Source: Vombatus ursinus (lineage: Eukaryota; Chordata; Mammalia; Diprotodontia; Vombatidae). Taken from it: a stretch of 64,000 bases of DNA. A model generated the notes under the pieces. That model did no database searches. It worked only from the letters and a program-made list of their open reading frames with translations, and was not told the DNA's origin. Location of the stretch: assembly GCF_900497805.2 (NCBI RefSeq), contig NW_020948983.1, forward strand, positions 23,957,202 through 24,021,201, written 5' to 3'. Shown in pieces: positions 10,691-21,075 of this stretch. Each line of letters opens with the position of its first letter. Positions within the stretch are counted from its first letter, which is position 1. A program made the translations under genes and the position numbers.

Positions 10691-10849
10691 TACCTGGCCC
10701 TCTTCCCTTCTTTTTCTTTTCCCTTCCTCCTTTTTGAGCATCTCTTATCTACTTATTCTAAATTTATTTAACTTCTCGGATAAGCCAGAACAGAACACTA
10801 CCTGGGGATTGAAACCACGGCATTCCACCTCCTAAGATAATTTCAACTC

Positions 10850-10900
10850 AATCCTACAAGTATTTATTAACAATCCACCATGCACAATATAATGCCAATA
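10850..10900 (-). mobile_element. L2 3' terminus fragment
   Basis: CAAGTATTTATTAACAATCC is the antisense L2 end. It is cut short by the ATA-rich microsatellite that follows. Confidence 0.55.
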
Positions 10901-10965
10901 ATAATAATAATGATGATGATGGTGGTGATAATAAATGCAATAATAATATAATAATGATAATAATA
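10901..10965. repeat. (ATA/ATG)n microsatellite
   Basis: Trinucleotide units AAT, GAT and GGT alternate. This is a typical expanded MIR/L2 end. Confidence 0.85.
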
Positions 10966-11220
10966 TAGTACTTTATGGTTTACCAAGGGTTTGACTTACA
11001 ACTTATTCTTTATAATAAACTCACAAATACTTGTTAACTGATTTATTGACCAGCGTTAGGTAATAACAGTATAATAGTTCCTTGTTTACAGATGAGGAAA
11101 CTGAGGCAAAGAAAAGTTTGTTGATTTGCCAAGAGAACCTAGCAAGTATGTCTCAGAGTGATGAATTGAATCTAGGTATTCCTGGGCTAAATCTTCCAAG
11201 TCACATCTGCTCAGCATTGT
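10966..11220 (-). mobile_element. MIR-type SINE
   Basis: ACAGATGAGGAAACTGAGGC and the downstream CAAGAGAACCTAGCAAGTA are MIR CORE text on the minus strand. A short insert separates the two halves. Confidence 0.72.
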
Positions 11221-11324
11221 CCTACAGGTACTAAAGAAGACTACTCATAAGGTCCCTGATCCCAAGATGCTTACAAACTGGTTACCTCCATAAGTCATGT
11301 ATTCATTTTACAACCAGTTACCTC

Positions 11325-11555
11325 TTGGGAGGGCATTCTTGACCTTTTTTGTGTCATGATAATATAATGAAGCCTATTAGAGGACCCCTTCTAGGAATAA
11401 AGTTTTTTTTTTCTAAATTCACAATTGAAGGAAATGCTAAATTACAGTAAGAGGTTAGTGAAAATAAGAATGTAATTTTTTTCCCATCCAAGTTCACAGA
11501 CCCCCTGAAATCTATCCATGGACTCCAGAGTAAGAACTCATTCTTTAGGATAGCT
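11325..11555. mobile_element. hAT-like DNA transposon, copy 1
   Basis: Shares its ends and body order with 32865-33112: an end like TTCTTGACCTTTTTTGTGTC, a GACCCCTTCTAGGAATAA-type block, CAATTGAAGGAAATGCTAAA, and an end with CTGAAATCTATCCATGGACT. The ends are imperfect inverted complements of a CAGGGGTTCTTAACC-type terminus. Non-autonomous and internally deleted. Confidence 0.6.
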
Positions 11556-12440
11556 CCAAATAAAGCTGCCCCCCCAAATAAGTTTCTGCAGGCACTTCTT
11601 TTGCATAGTTTTTGCTGCCTTCACTGGTAGAGAAGAGAGGAAGCCAGATTTCACCTCTAAAGATCAAGCCTTCAGAATTCATGGCCTTTCCCATTTCCTA
11701 GTGTCTGTGTTCATTGATGCATCACACACTTTAAGGCTCTTCAATTGCACATCTATTTTTAGTCTGCCACATCAGATCATGAGTAGCAACTGAATGAGTG
11801 AACTTGGCAAGGAGCCAGGACGCAGAGAATAAATTGCAGGGGAAACACAGTTTTGGGGTGCCTGATGGAGTGAAGTCAGGGCAATGGGGGCCAGACAGCA
11901 GATAAGCAAGCAGAAAACAAGCACAATTACCAGAGGGCAGAAGAGAAGAGGAGGTCCAAAATCTCTGCAAACTCTCAACCAATAGGACATCAGAGAGAAA
12001 CTGAGAAAGCAGGGGAAAGGAAACCCAGACACCAGACACATAGTGTCAGCCACAGGAGAGGGACCCTAAAATACTAACCTTGATATCCCAACCTTAGCAG
12101 CATTTATCGATCTACCTCTCATCTTGGTGGGACCAACCCTGAGTGATTCTGACCTGCCGGTTTATAGTTAGCTAACAGAAAATGATTTGAGGGTCAGAGA
12201 AAAGAAGTGGTTTTGCGAGAGAAAGATCTTGACAATCTTATACTAATTTGTCAAACTAGGCTCTTTCGAATTTTTCTTAACTTCCCTTTCTAGACTCTGG
12301 CTCCTCAATTCATCAATCAGGCTTCGAAACTCAGGAAAGTTGAGCCTACCATCTTGGCCTCAAGTTGAAACTGTTCAAGGCCACTCATTTGGTATCTTTC
12401 AGGATCTGTCAATTTCTCTCAGCTGAGGCTGCCTAGTCGA
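11556..12440. other. Unassigned stretch of about 0.9 kb
   Basis: It is somewhat GC-richer than its flanks, with two overlapping minus-strand open frames of 93 and 102 codons near 11731-12053. Neither frame shows a domain, signal peptide or family motif that I recognise. A minus-strand CCTATTGGTTG CCAAT-type motif and an AATTTATTCT region could fit an LTR, but ends were not found. Confidence 0.4.
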
Positions 12441-12444
12441 GTCT

Positions 12445-12645
12445 AGATTCCTTGAATGGGAGTGACGATTGACTTGAGTTCAAATCCTTCTTCACATTTA
12501 ACTTGCCATGAGACCTTGGGCAAGTTGTTTAGTTTCTCACAGTCTCAGTTTCCTCATTTATAAAAGGGGCATAATAATAGCACCTACCTCAACAGGGTTG
12601 TTCTGAGAATCAGTTGAGACATATAAAGTATTTTACAAACCTAAT
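12445..12645 (+). mobile_element. MIR-type SINE
   Basis: In order: GAGTTCAAATCCTTCTTCAC, GACCTTGGGCAAGTTGTTTA, GTCTCAGTTTCCTCATTTAT and ACCTCAACAGGGTTGTTCTG. Confidence 0.82.
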
Positions 12646-12707
12646 CTCATTCTGAGTTAAACTTATCTCTTTTCCTCCTTTCTGTCTCCTATCCTTGATT
12701 TTAACGC

Positions 12708-13225
12708 CTTAATTTTTGTTGTTGTCATTTAGTCATCTTCAGTCCTGTTGGACTCTTAGTGACCTCATTTTGGGGTTTTCTTGGCAGACAATGGAGTGGT
12801 TTGCCATTTCCTTCTCACATCATTTTACAATGAGGAAACTGAGGCGAACAGAGTTAAGTGACTTGCCCAGGGTCACAGAGCTTGTAAGTGTCTGAGGCGA
12901 AAATTTGACGAATCTATTTGACGAAAATAGATCACTATAGGAATGCTGATTAATTGGTTCCATTTTTTGTTTATTGTTCTTCCACCAGTTTCAAATATGA
13001 ATGTTCTTGAGATGATGATACTTTGTTCGGTCTCATGTATCATATTCTATCTTTTGATTAATTGTTGAATGACTTAAGTGTGTCTCGTTTGTTCCAAGAG
13101 GGAACCTAAACTATTGGACTGGCCTCAGTCAGGCCCAGCCCAGAACACTATTAGAGGGAGACTTGACTTCAGGTCCTCTTGCCTTTTGGCCTGATTATCT
13201 ACTACTCCATGCTGCCTCATTTAAG
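12708..13225 (-). mobile_element. MAR1-like CORE-SINE split by a 247-bp insert
   Basis: Tail and CORE lie at 12708-12912 and the head end at about 13160-13225 (ACTTCAGGTCCTCTTGCC). The foreign segment between them (12913-13159) carries RTE-like text. Confidence 0.7.
12925..13110 (-). mobile_element. RTE-clade LINE fragment inside a SINE
   Basis: Aligns to 15785-15960 along most of its length: TTGGTTCCATTTTTTGTTTA against TTGGTTCCATTTTTTTGTTT, then CAGTTTCAAATATGAATG against CAGTTTCAAACACGAATG. The matched part is internal to the LINE (endonuclease-RT linker), not its 3' end, so ordinary truncated retrotransposition does not explain it. Confidence 0.55.
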
Positions 13226-13394
13226 ATGGAAGTGAAGGTAAATGAAGAATGAAATCATGCAGAATGCATTCTCAACATTTCTTTCTCTACACTATCACCT
13301 TCTGCTCCTCCCATCTTAGGATACGGTGAGTTCTTTTGTTTCCATTCTCTGTTCTACCTTATCAACTCACTCTACAAGATAGAAGAAGGGTAAA

Positions 13395-14155
13395 AGGAAG
13401 AAAATAAGCATTTTATTATGTGTCTACTATGTGCCAGGCACTGTGCTAAGGACTTTACAAATATCTCATTTGACCTTTTAAACAATGCCATGAGGTAGAA
13501 CGATATGCTCGTGAACCTAAGGTGTTCACCTGTCACCCCACTGTCACCTGTGGCTCCAAGAAGTCATACCAAAACCAGTGGCCACACCTCTGTAAACTGT
13601 CTAGGCAGATGGGCTAAACCAGGTTGAGGATAACCAACAGGTCTTAAAATAGTTGGTGAGTTAAGGGGATGTCTACCCCAAGCATGTGAAGCCTTCCTCC
13701 AATGGAAGGTGTGGATGAGAACGATTTGTTACAATGACCACGAAGGCAGCTGAAGCAGGTGCTGTGGAGGGCTTAGAGCTTAGTCGGCATTGAAGAGGCC
13801 GTGGTCATCCACTGCATCCTGGGCCATCTCCAGTCATCTGGACTTTTGTCTTGCCGCTAGAATTTGATAACTCTGAAAGAAAGAGGGAAACTGGATGACT
13901 TTGTGTAACTCTGCATCATTTAAATCCATTCACGCAAGAGTCAAGACATCACCCCTTGATATCATCGGTCCTCTTAGAAATGAAGGACAAGCTATATGAG
14001 GTAGGTGCTATTATTATCCCCATTTTGCATTTAAGAAAACTGAGGCAGACTGAGGTAAGAAGACTTGCTTAGGGTCACAGAGCTAATAAGTTTCTAAGAT
14101 CAGATTTGAATTCAGGGTCTTCCTAATTCCCAGTTCAGAGCCCTATGGAGAGGGG
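13395..14155 (-). mobile_element. MIR copy interrupted by a SINE
   Basis: The distal end (CTACTATGTGCCAGGCACTG, ACAAATATCTCATTTGACC) lies at 13395-13502. The core (CCCATTTTGCATTTAAGAAA) and head lie at 13997-14155. The inserted SINE occupies the gap. Confidence 0.78.
13503..13996 (+). mobile_element. RTE-tailed SINE of a second type, longest copy
   Basis: About 490 bp. The 3' end (GATATCATCGGTCCTCTTAG then AAATGAAGGACAAGC) and the body CATCTCCAGTCATCTGGAC and CTTTTGTCTTGCCGCTAG match copies at 9822 (reverse) and 31629. The 5' part has not been seen in the other two copies, which are shorter. Confidence 0.68.
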
Positions 14156-14339
14156 ACAGAAATGTATTAATGATTTAGACAGCAGACAACTGCTGAAGTT
14201 TCTTTGCCTGGTTTCTCAGTGTCTCTTGGCATAGGTACAAGTAAGCCTCAGGATTCTGTATCCATTGTTTCCAATTCAGAGGTGGTAAAGCCTCAAATTC
14301 CAAAAAAGCATTAAGACGTCAATATCTGAAAGTGTTCGC

Positions 14340-14675
14340 ACCAGCATGAGTGAAGCTAGCTCAGGCAGGAGACTTGGCTTCAAGTTCCTACTATGTCACT
14401 TGGCTCTATGACCTTGGACAAGTTTTCTCATCTTCAGAACGAGCTGCAGGGGCTGCAGGAGCTGACCTTAAGCCGGAAGGGACTTCAGAGGCCTAGTCCA
14501 ACTGCTTCATTTTACAGATGGGGAAACTGAGGCCAACAGAGGTTAAGCAACCTGTTTAAGATCCCATGGATAGTAAGCATCAGAGGGAGAAGTTGAACCA
14601 GGTCCTCTGACCCCCAACCAGTATCACTGTGTTCCATGATCTCTAAGGTCCCTTCCAGGTCTAAATCTTTTAAGA
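14340..14675 (+). mobile_element. MIR copy split by an opposite MIR-like SINE
   Basis: The head to CORE (TTGGCTCTATGACCTTGGAC) lies at 14340-14452. The tail GATCTCTAAGGTCCCTTCCA lies at about 14638-14672. The minus-strand copy at 14453-14637 is inserted between. Confidence 0.68.
14453..14637 (-). mobile_element. MIR-like SINE nested in a MIR
   Basis: GGAAGGGACTTCAGAGGCCT, CATTTTACAGATGGGGAAAC and GAACCAGGTCCTCTGACC give the minus-strand order of a MIR3-type element. Confidence 0.7.
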
Positions 14676-14689
14676 CTTTATGGGATTTT

Positions 14690-15240
14690 TGTTGGCTGCT
14701 TTAAGACTTTCCACTTCATCTCTTTCAGGAGACATTTGTCCAGACCCTTATCTTGAATTCTTCAAATATCACTGATAAAATTTATGCCACCTGGTTGACT
14801 CAGTCCCTAACCGGGTGCCAGGGTTTTCCAGATCTGAAAGAACATTCATATTTAAAATATTGATTTTTGCATCAAGGAGCAGGATGAAATTATTAAAAGC
14901 ACTGCACATTTTTCCAAATATTGTCCAGTCTATTGGATTTTGGTCGTGACTCATCATCCGTATGCAGTGTCTGCCCCAGATATCCACGCGTATGTACTAA
15001 GCCAGTAGACTAGTCTTCCAATTGCATGTCACAGTCTAACTTTAAGTGGTAGAAAATTTCAACATCATTTTCAGCTGGTGTGTTAAATGACATTTCTACA
15101 GTGGTAGAAAAATCCAATGTCATTTTTCTTCTGTATGAATTGTAAGGTCTATGTCCTTGAGTTAATTATGGATTTCATTAATAAGACTTTGTAACATATT
15201 GAGGCAATCAGCAGTATCATCCATATAAAGGAATATCTAG
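14690..15240 (-). mobile_element. RTE-clade LINE, reverse-transcriptase C-terminal remnant
   Basis: Read on the minus strand from about 15235, the frame begins with FLYMDDTADCLNMLQSLINE, in which MDD stands for the catalytic YADD box and the rest fits the following RT helix. A 72-codon open stretch at 14769-14987 contains VDIWGRHCIRMM and FGKMCSAFN, resembling the YLGR..NM and FG..K.. region of RTE enzymes. Several stops break it. It lies downstream of, and collinear with, the block at 15770-16425. Confidence 0.6.
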
Positions 15241-15437
15241 AGGACCTCAGCATGGTAAAGAGGAAAACATGCTACTTCTGGAGTCAAAGGAGTTGGGTTG
15301 AAATCCCACTTCTGATAGTTACTACTTATGTGACCTTGGGCAAGTCACTTACCTTCTGTGACTTTTAGTTTACTCATCTATAAAATGAGGGGTATGGCCT
15401 TTGAAATCTCTGGCTCAGGATCTATGATCCTATGACA
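15241..15437 (+). mobile_element. MIR-type SINE within the RTE LINE
   Basis: GTGACCTTGGGCAAGTCACT, TTAGTTTACTCATCTATAAA, and the tail AGGATCTATGATCCTATGA. Confidence 0.85.
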
Positions 15438-15481
15438 TCTATAGGGAATCACTTTTCCATTTAGACTTTATAGAGGAGGGT

Positions 15482-15735
15482 AGGTAGCACATAGGGAAGG
15501 GTGATGAACTTTGAGTCAGAAAGAACGGAGTTTAAATCCTAATCCAGACACTAATTAGCCATGTGACCCTGGGCAAGTCACTTAATTTATCTCAGCTTCA
15601 GTTTTCTCAAGCATAAAATCTGAATAATAATAGAACCTAATTCATAGGGTTGTTGTAAGAATTATAAGAGATGATATATGCAAAGTGTCTTATAAACTTT
15701 AAGGCTCTACAAATGTTAGCGATAGCTATAAATAC
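15482..15735 (+). mobile_element. MIR-type SINE within the RTE LINE
   Basis: Complete order from GGTAGCACATAGGGAAGGG through CATGTGACCCTGGGCAAGTC and TTCATAGGGTTGTTGTAAG to CTCTACAAATGTTAGCGATA. Confidence 0.85.
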
Positions 15736-15769
15736 ACTGAGGACTAAAGTCATGAGAACCAAACATGGT

Positions 15770-16425
15770 AGTTAACTTGTCATTGATGATAAAATAGACC
15801 ACTAAAATAAAGCTGATCTATTGGTTCCATTTTTTTGTTTTTTGTACTTCTTACAGTTTCAAACACGAATGATCTCATAATGATGCTACCTTGTTCATTT
15901 TCAAATCAGTCTGTCCTTATAGGCTTGTTTTGATCTCTCCTGTTTTATGATGTTTTATATGGTCATATTGTTTGTAATCTTTTGCTGTCCTCTTCTTTAG
16001 TGTTTTGTAAACGAGTTTTTATTAGAAATTGAGGCTGCCCTTGGCTGCCATCTCCTTCTACTTGACAAAGAGATCAAGCCATTTCTGGGTCATTTTGGCT
16101 TCCTTCTGGTGACTGCTTTATATTAATTCGATTTCTTCAGAAAATGATTACAATCAAAATCAATATTTCTGACTTATCGCTGTTTTCCATTAAAAAAAGA
16201 GTATTAATGGTTTGTTGAATTAGTTGGGTGGAAGCCATTGCAATGCATTCAGTTTCTTTTTAATATCCTCTCTTCTAATTTGATGTTTATTTTAACCTTT
16301 GCTCTAACTGGTCTGGTTCATGTGCACATAGTTGACTGATTCTGATCTGAGTCACATCAGGAACTAGTTGTTTCCTGTCTGTTAAGATATAGTCAATTTC
16401 ATTTGTGTGGGGTGTACCCATGTGT
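15770..16425 (-). mobile_element. RTE-clade LINE, endonuclease C-terminus and linker
   Basis: The minus-strand frame from about 16420 reads TPHTNEIDYILTDRKQLVPD, the conserved NEIDYIL box near the end of the RTE apurinic-like endonuclease. Further on, a KINIKLE-like stretch and RRRWQPRAASISNKNSFTKH resemble the linker before the RT. Stops are frequent. It is a different lineage from the RTE end at 43211-43545. Confidence 0.65.
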
Positions 16426-16470
16426 CTGTGTGCATCTGCATGTGCTCACATGTGTGAATGTGTGATGGTA
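16405..16470. repeat. TG-rich low-complexity tract
   Basis: TGTGTCTGTGTGCATCTGCA and nearby GTGTGAATGTGTGATGG units. Confidence 0.7.
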
Positions 16471-16794
16471 TTCAGTGTCTACCATGTACTAATTATTTAA
16501 TTCTGTTCAACTCTTCTCTAAAGAGAGATAAAGTATTCATTAAGGACTGATGTGTTAGGCATTGTGCTAAGCTTTTGGCCTTTTTCAGTTCTTAAATACG
16601 AACCAATATTCCAATATGCCTTTATCATTGGACCACCTTGGCCTTAAAATTGTCAAGTACTTTTATTCAGGATAGCAATCTTCTATTACTCCTAGGAGGG
16701 AAAATTATCTTTATTTTACAAAGATTAGTTTCATTACTTGGTTCCCGGGAATACATTGTAATAAAAAGTAGTGACATCACATAGATGTCTTATA
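16471..16794. other. Mostly unassigned; possible L2 end at 16530
   Basis: GATGTGTTAGGCATTGTGCT at about 16548 resembles an antisense L2 terminus. The rest shows no recognised feature. Confidence 0.4.
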
Positions 16795-16915
16795 ACCCTC
16801 AATTGATTGTAAGCTCCTTGAGGGAAAGGTTCATAGCTTATTCTTCTTGGTATTCCATACAACCCTTTACAAAAGTGATGGGTGTATAGCAGGCACTTGA
16901 TATATAATTGCTGAG
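16795..16915 (+). mobile_element. L2 LINE 3' terminus
   Basis: GATTGTAAGCTCCTTGAGGG and a TAGCAGGCACTTGATATATA end block. Confidence 0.75.
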
Positions 16916-17004
16916 AAGCTGAAGGAATGTAGTGAAAACAAGAGCTCTTTTTTTTCAGGGTAACTGATACTCTTTCTTCCGTGTCCTTCATTTGACTAAA
17001 GCTT

Positions 17005-17245
17005 CTCTTTCTGTCTCTCTCTGTCTCTCTGGCTCTCTCTATCTCTCTGTCTGTCTGTCTCTGTCTCTATCTCTCTCTTTCTCCCTTCTCTCTCTCCCTT
17101 TTTCCTCCCTCCCCTTTCCCTCCCTCTCAGAGAGAGAGAGAGCGAGAGAGAGCTTTCTGTCTCTGCCTATCTCTGTCTTTGCCTCTTCCTCTCTGTCTCC
17201 TCTTGCTTTTTCCCTCTCTCTTTGTCCCCTTTCTATCTCTCTTAG
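17005..17245. repeat. Pyrimidine-rich (CT)n tract with a purine island
   Basis: About 120 bases of CTCT/CCCT on the plus strand switch at about 17128 to 25 bases of AGAGAGAGAGAGCGAGAGAG type, then return to pyrimidines. Both strands give long chance frames rich in S/L or R/E. Confidence 0.93.
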
Positions 17246-17249
17246 CTGA

Positions 17250-19040
17250 GCATAGTCTTTAAGCACTGACTCCCTTTGCTTTTTTCCTACGTGCTGCTAA
17301 AAGTAGATAGAGGAATAAGGCACTGAACATATACCTTCCTTCTTGAGCCTCAGCATAAATAGCTCTGGTGAAGTTCACCCCAGTTTACCTCCTTTCATCG
17401 AGTGCACACACTGACATTGCAAAGGAGAGGCAGAACTCTTTCTCAGAGCATTGATACCCAGTGTCATGGTAGCCTTTGCTTCAACCACTAGCCTCCAGCC
17501 TCTCCTTCCTCTTCTCCACCCCAAATTACACATCATCTTTTTTTTCCTTCTCATTTTGAAGGGCCAAAAGTGGTTTCACACCAGCTGACAGTAGTAGTAA
17601 TTAATATGAAGGGTCCCTTGGGGCTTTAATATCCTTTTGTAGCCTTTGATGGCTTAGAAAGTCCTAGCCTCTGTTTCCTTGAACTCTCTATAAAACTGAA
17701 GGGGAAAATGCATTTCAACTAAGCATCAGGTTTTCTCTAAACTCTCTAATGAGCTCGAGATAAAGCAGAGAAGCTTTTACTGAGGATATTAAGAAGCATT
17801 TTCCCCATTTTCTCCTGAGGGGAGAGTATTTTTGTCTTTTCATAAGTAGTTGAGTCTTAAGAAGAGATTTAACAAAGCCCAAGGGTGCCATTTAAGTCAG
17901 AATGGGATCAAATGATAGAGGAAGGTTGTATCACTGCTTTAATAACTTTCATGTTGTTTGCTGTCACTTTATAAATTTAGGTTTACAGATTCAACCTTCA
18001 CCCCCATTCGAAAGAACTAAACCTGCAGCTAGGATCCTGCTCCATTAAAGCTCTGTAGTTGCTTTGATACACATTGTCTCACCTACAGGGAGTATTTTTG
18101 ACTTGGGACATGGCTCATAGCCATGAACTCTCCACCAATTCTTGTTTTTAAAAATAAAACATGAAGAAAAAAAACTGAAAAAAAGCCAAATACAAACATT
18201 AACCAAAACTCTCTTTAAACATGATGCATAAACAGATGGCAAAAATTGTAGAAGATACATTTAGGTAAGTTTCAATATCTTCCTTACTAATCTCTAACTG
18301 TTATAGACCATGGTCTAATCAAACCTTAATTTTATTTCCAGACATTTATGAGTGTGCAGTTTTCTAAGTGAGCTAGAATCCTAATTTGGAGTCACATCTT
18401 TTATGACTGGCATAAGAGCCTATGACTTCAGTTTAACTGGGCATCTAAAACCTTTGAAGCTTCTTACAATGTAAGTAATCATTCCTATGATCACCTTCTG
18501 TCAGGGTGTGCTGCTGCCATTCCTTCATGGATTTATTTATAATTTCTCCCTGACCTTCCCCTTCTGTGTGACAGAGAAAGAGATAGAGAACCCCATGTTG
18601 TTGCTTTTTTCAACTGGGAAAGAACTTTCCAGTGTATTCCTAAGAAACGAAGAACTGCTGCTTCCATATCAACTTTTTCTTGTTGGAAGCTATGTCCCAG
18701 TGTAATTTGGCATTTATGTAGTAGTGTGCTGTTTAATGTTTAACAACCAGGTCTTTGTGGGTAGGGTGGGGTGGGGGAGATGCATCCAATGTACACTTTA
18801 AAGTTTAATCTGCGTTAACATATTCTCCATCACTTTCTTAAGTCTAGACAATCAACAAAACAATAAATCAAGCTCTGATTTGTTGGCCAATTTTTGAGGT
18901 ATTAAAGCTCACACTGAAAATTTAACAGTTGGCTCTTAAGAACTAGTTCAAGCTGGCTCCAACATACTCCTACATTTTTATGAACCAATTAGTAATTTCC
19001 CATAACTTTTCCAAATAGATTCTGATACAAACACCTATTT
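17250..19040. other. 1.8 kb without recognised repeat or gene
   Basis: This is the longest stretch in the window free of obvious transposable elements. It contains no long open frame and no splice-bounded exon that I can support. 17560-17830 reads like unique, possibly conserved, DNA. Confidence 0.5.
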
Positions 19041-19042
19041 TT

Positions 19043-19115
19043 CTTTTTTTAATAGTATTTTATTTTCCCCAATTACATGTAAAAACAATTTTTAACATTT
19101 TTTTAAGTTAAACAC
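19043..19115 (-). mobile_element. L1 3' terminal fragment
   Basis: ATAGTATTTTATTTTCCCCA then ATTACATGTAAAAACAATTT match the extreme 3' end of the L1 at 20303 (ATGTTTTATTTTTCCCTCAA). Only about 70 bp remain. Confidence 0.6.
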
Positions 19116-19666
19116 TTATTTTTCAAACTGAAATTTTGGAATAGCCTCTGGACAGAACATTTTAAAGTAAGACTTAAACAAACTTTTTGAACATAGACAA
19201 ATTATTACATTGTACCTTTTTTTACATCTCATTATTCTTATTACTTTATTAATTTAGTTTAATAGCTACCCTTAGGTAAGTCTGATTAACTTGTTCCCAT
19301 AACCATATTCATAATTCCCTTTGCACCCCACGTTAACTCACTATGGTTGTTTTTAATCTTCATTCAGTAAAGACTTGATTTTTCTCCTACTGGCCACCCA
19401 TCAGATTGGGAAATAAACAAACTGGAAAAATAAAATGAAATGAAGCAGAATGATCTGTTCTAAGCTATGTCAGAAGAGGAGGTTTAGATAATTTGGTTAT
19501 CAGGCTTTGGTTATTTGTTGTTCGTGACTCAGAAGGGACATTTTGAATATTGCTATTGAGAACATACAAGCAGCACAAAGTAGTCTAGCCAGCATGGTCG
19601 TTAGACCCCTAGGAGTCCTCAAGACTCTTTCAGGGTGTCTGGGAGGTCAAAACTATTTCCACTGTA
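19116..19666. other. Unassigned stretch
   Basis: No repeat or coding signal recognised. Confidence 0.4.
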
Positions 19667-19667
19667 A

Positions 19668-19760
19668 TGTTGTTGTTGTTCAGTTGTTTCAACCGCATCT
19701 GACTGAAAAACAGTACAACAACAACAACAATTGACAGAGGGGTTTTCCTTTCCCGGGAAT
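19668..19760 (-). mobile_element. MAR1-like tail fragment with inverted AAC arms
   Basis: TTGTTGTTGTTCAGTTGTTTC is shortened here to TTGTTGTTGTTCAGTTG, the complement of a MAR1 tail. Some 20 bases later ACAACAACAACAACAATT follows in the opposite sense, giving a small imperfect hairpin. Confidence 0.45.
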
Positions 19761-20074
19761 TCCCTATAACAAAGAAATAATTGGTCCATTTTCCATCACT
19801 CTTCAAAACATACTTCTTTTGGTTGCTACTGTTTATCTTCGATATGTCTTTTGTCTTGGCTGAATGCTTCCTGATCTAATGATTTCTAAGCACACTGACC
19901 AACTCCAAATGGGAAGTCAGAACCTAGGTCAAAATGTCAGGCTCTGGTTGCCTGTTTCCATGATAACTTTCACTGCTGCTACAAGACCTTAGATGGTTAA
20001 CACGGAAGTGACTGTGAAAATAGACACACAGAACTTAATGAGGGAAAGATGTGGCTTAACAGGAATTTATGTAG
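19761..20074. other. Unassigned stretch
   Basis: Nothing recognised. Confidence 0.4.
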
Positions 20075-20300
20075 AAAAGGTTTAGTGGCTTTAAATGCCA
20101 ACCTACAAGCAACTGAAGCCAACAGTGTGACAGCAGTGGCTACAAAGACAGCTAATTCAGTATCTGGCTGAATTAATAGCAGTATGGTTCCCAGGATAAA
20201 GGAGATAGTGGCCCCTGGGCACTCTGCATTGGTCAGATCACATTTAGAATACCTCTTTAGTTTGAGGCTCCACATTTTAGGAGAGTCATTGGAACATTGA
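20075..20300 (+). mobile_element. L3/CR1 LINE fragment, RT 3' half
   Basis: GGTCAGATCACATTTAGAAT and AGGCTCCACATTTTAGGAGA match L3 sense text (GGTCAGACCACATCTGGAGT and GGCACCACATTTTAGGAAGG). An L1 end directly follows and probably truncates it. Confidence 0.7.
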
Positions 20301-20302
20301 AA

Positions 20303-20815
20303 TTATTTTTTAAATAATGTTTTATTTTTCCCTCAATAACATGTAAAAATAGCTTTTAACATTTTTTTAAAAAGTTTTGAATTCCAAACTCTATCCCTCT
20401 CCTTCCTGCTCCCTGAGATGGTAAGCAATCTGATACAGGTTACAAATATGCCATCACATAAAACATATTTCTATATCAGCCATATTGTGAAAGAAAACTT
20501 GAACTAAGAAAAAAAAGAAGAAAGAAAGTGAAAAATAGAATGCTTCAGTCTGTATTCAGACGCCATCAGTTCTTTCTCTGGAGTCAGACAGAATTGTTTT
20601 TCGTGAGTCCTTTGGGATTGTCCTAGAGATCATTGCATTGATGAGAATATCTAAGTCATTCACAGTTGTTCATTGCACAATGTTGCTATTACTGTGTATA
20701 ATGCTATATTGCTTCTGCTCACTTCACTTTGCATCAGTTTGTGTAAGTCTTCCCAGGTTTTTCTGAAATCATTATGCTCTTCATTTCCTATAGCACAATA
20801 CATACTTTTAATAGA
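20303..20815 (-). mobile_element. 5'-truncated L1, 3' UTR only
   Basis: The antisense L1 3' UTR is readable from its poly-T-bordered end through CCATCAGTTCTTTCTCTGGA and TTCTGCTCACTTCACTTTGC to TTCCTATAGCACAATA. It parallels 46322-46770 closely. Confidence 0.83.
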
Positions 20816-20835
20816 AGATAAATGTACTTTTCCTA

Positions 20836-21075
20836 ATATTGTTGTTCAGTTGTGTGTGACTTTTTATGACCCCATGGACCAGTATGTTCACGGGGTTTTC
20901 TTGGCAAAAAATACTGCAGTGGTTTGCCATTTCCTTCTCCAGTGGATTAAAGCAAACAGGTTAAGTGACTTGCCCAGGGTCACACAGCTAGTAAGTGTCT
21001 GAGGCTGAATTTGAACTCAGATCTTCCTGATTCCAGGCCCACTGCTCTATCTAGTGAGTCACTTAGTTGCCTACT
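20836..21075 (-). mobile_element. MAR1-like CORE-SINE, full length
   Basis: The tail complement TTGTTGTTCAGTTGTGTGTG, the CORE complement GACTTGCCCAGGGTCACAC and the head complement are all present. Confidence 0.88.

Noticed and set aside
11731-12053. Two overlapping minus frames of 93 and 102 codons
   Set aside because: No domain, no supporting exon structure, and two frames over the same DNA cannot both be real; left unassigned.
16992-17266. Serine/leucine-rich and arginine/glutamate-rich frames on opposite strands
   Set aside because: Both come from the CT/AG simple-sequence tract.
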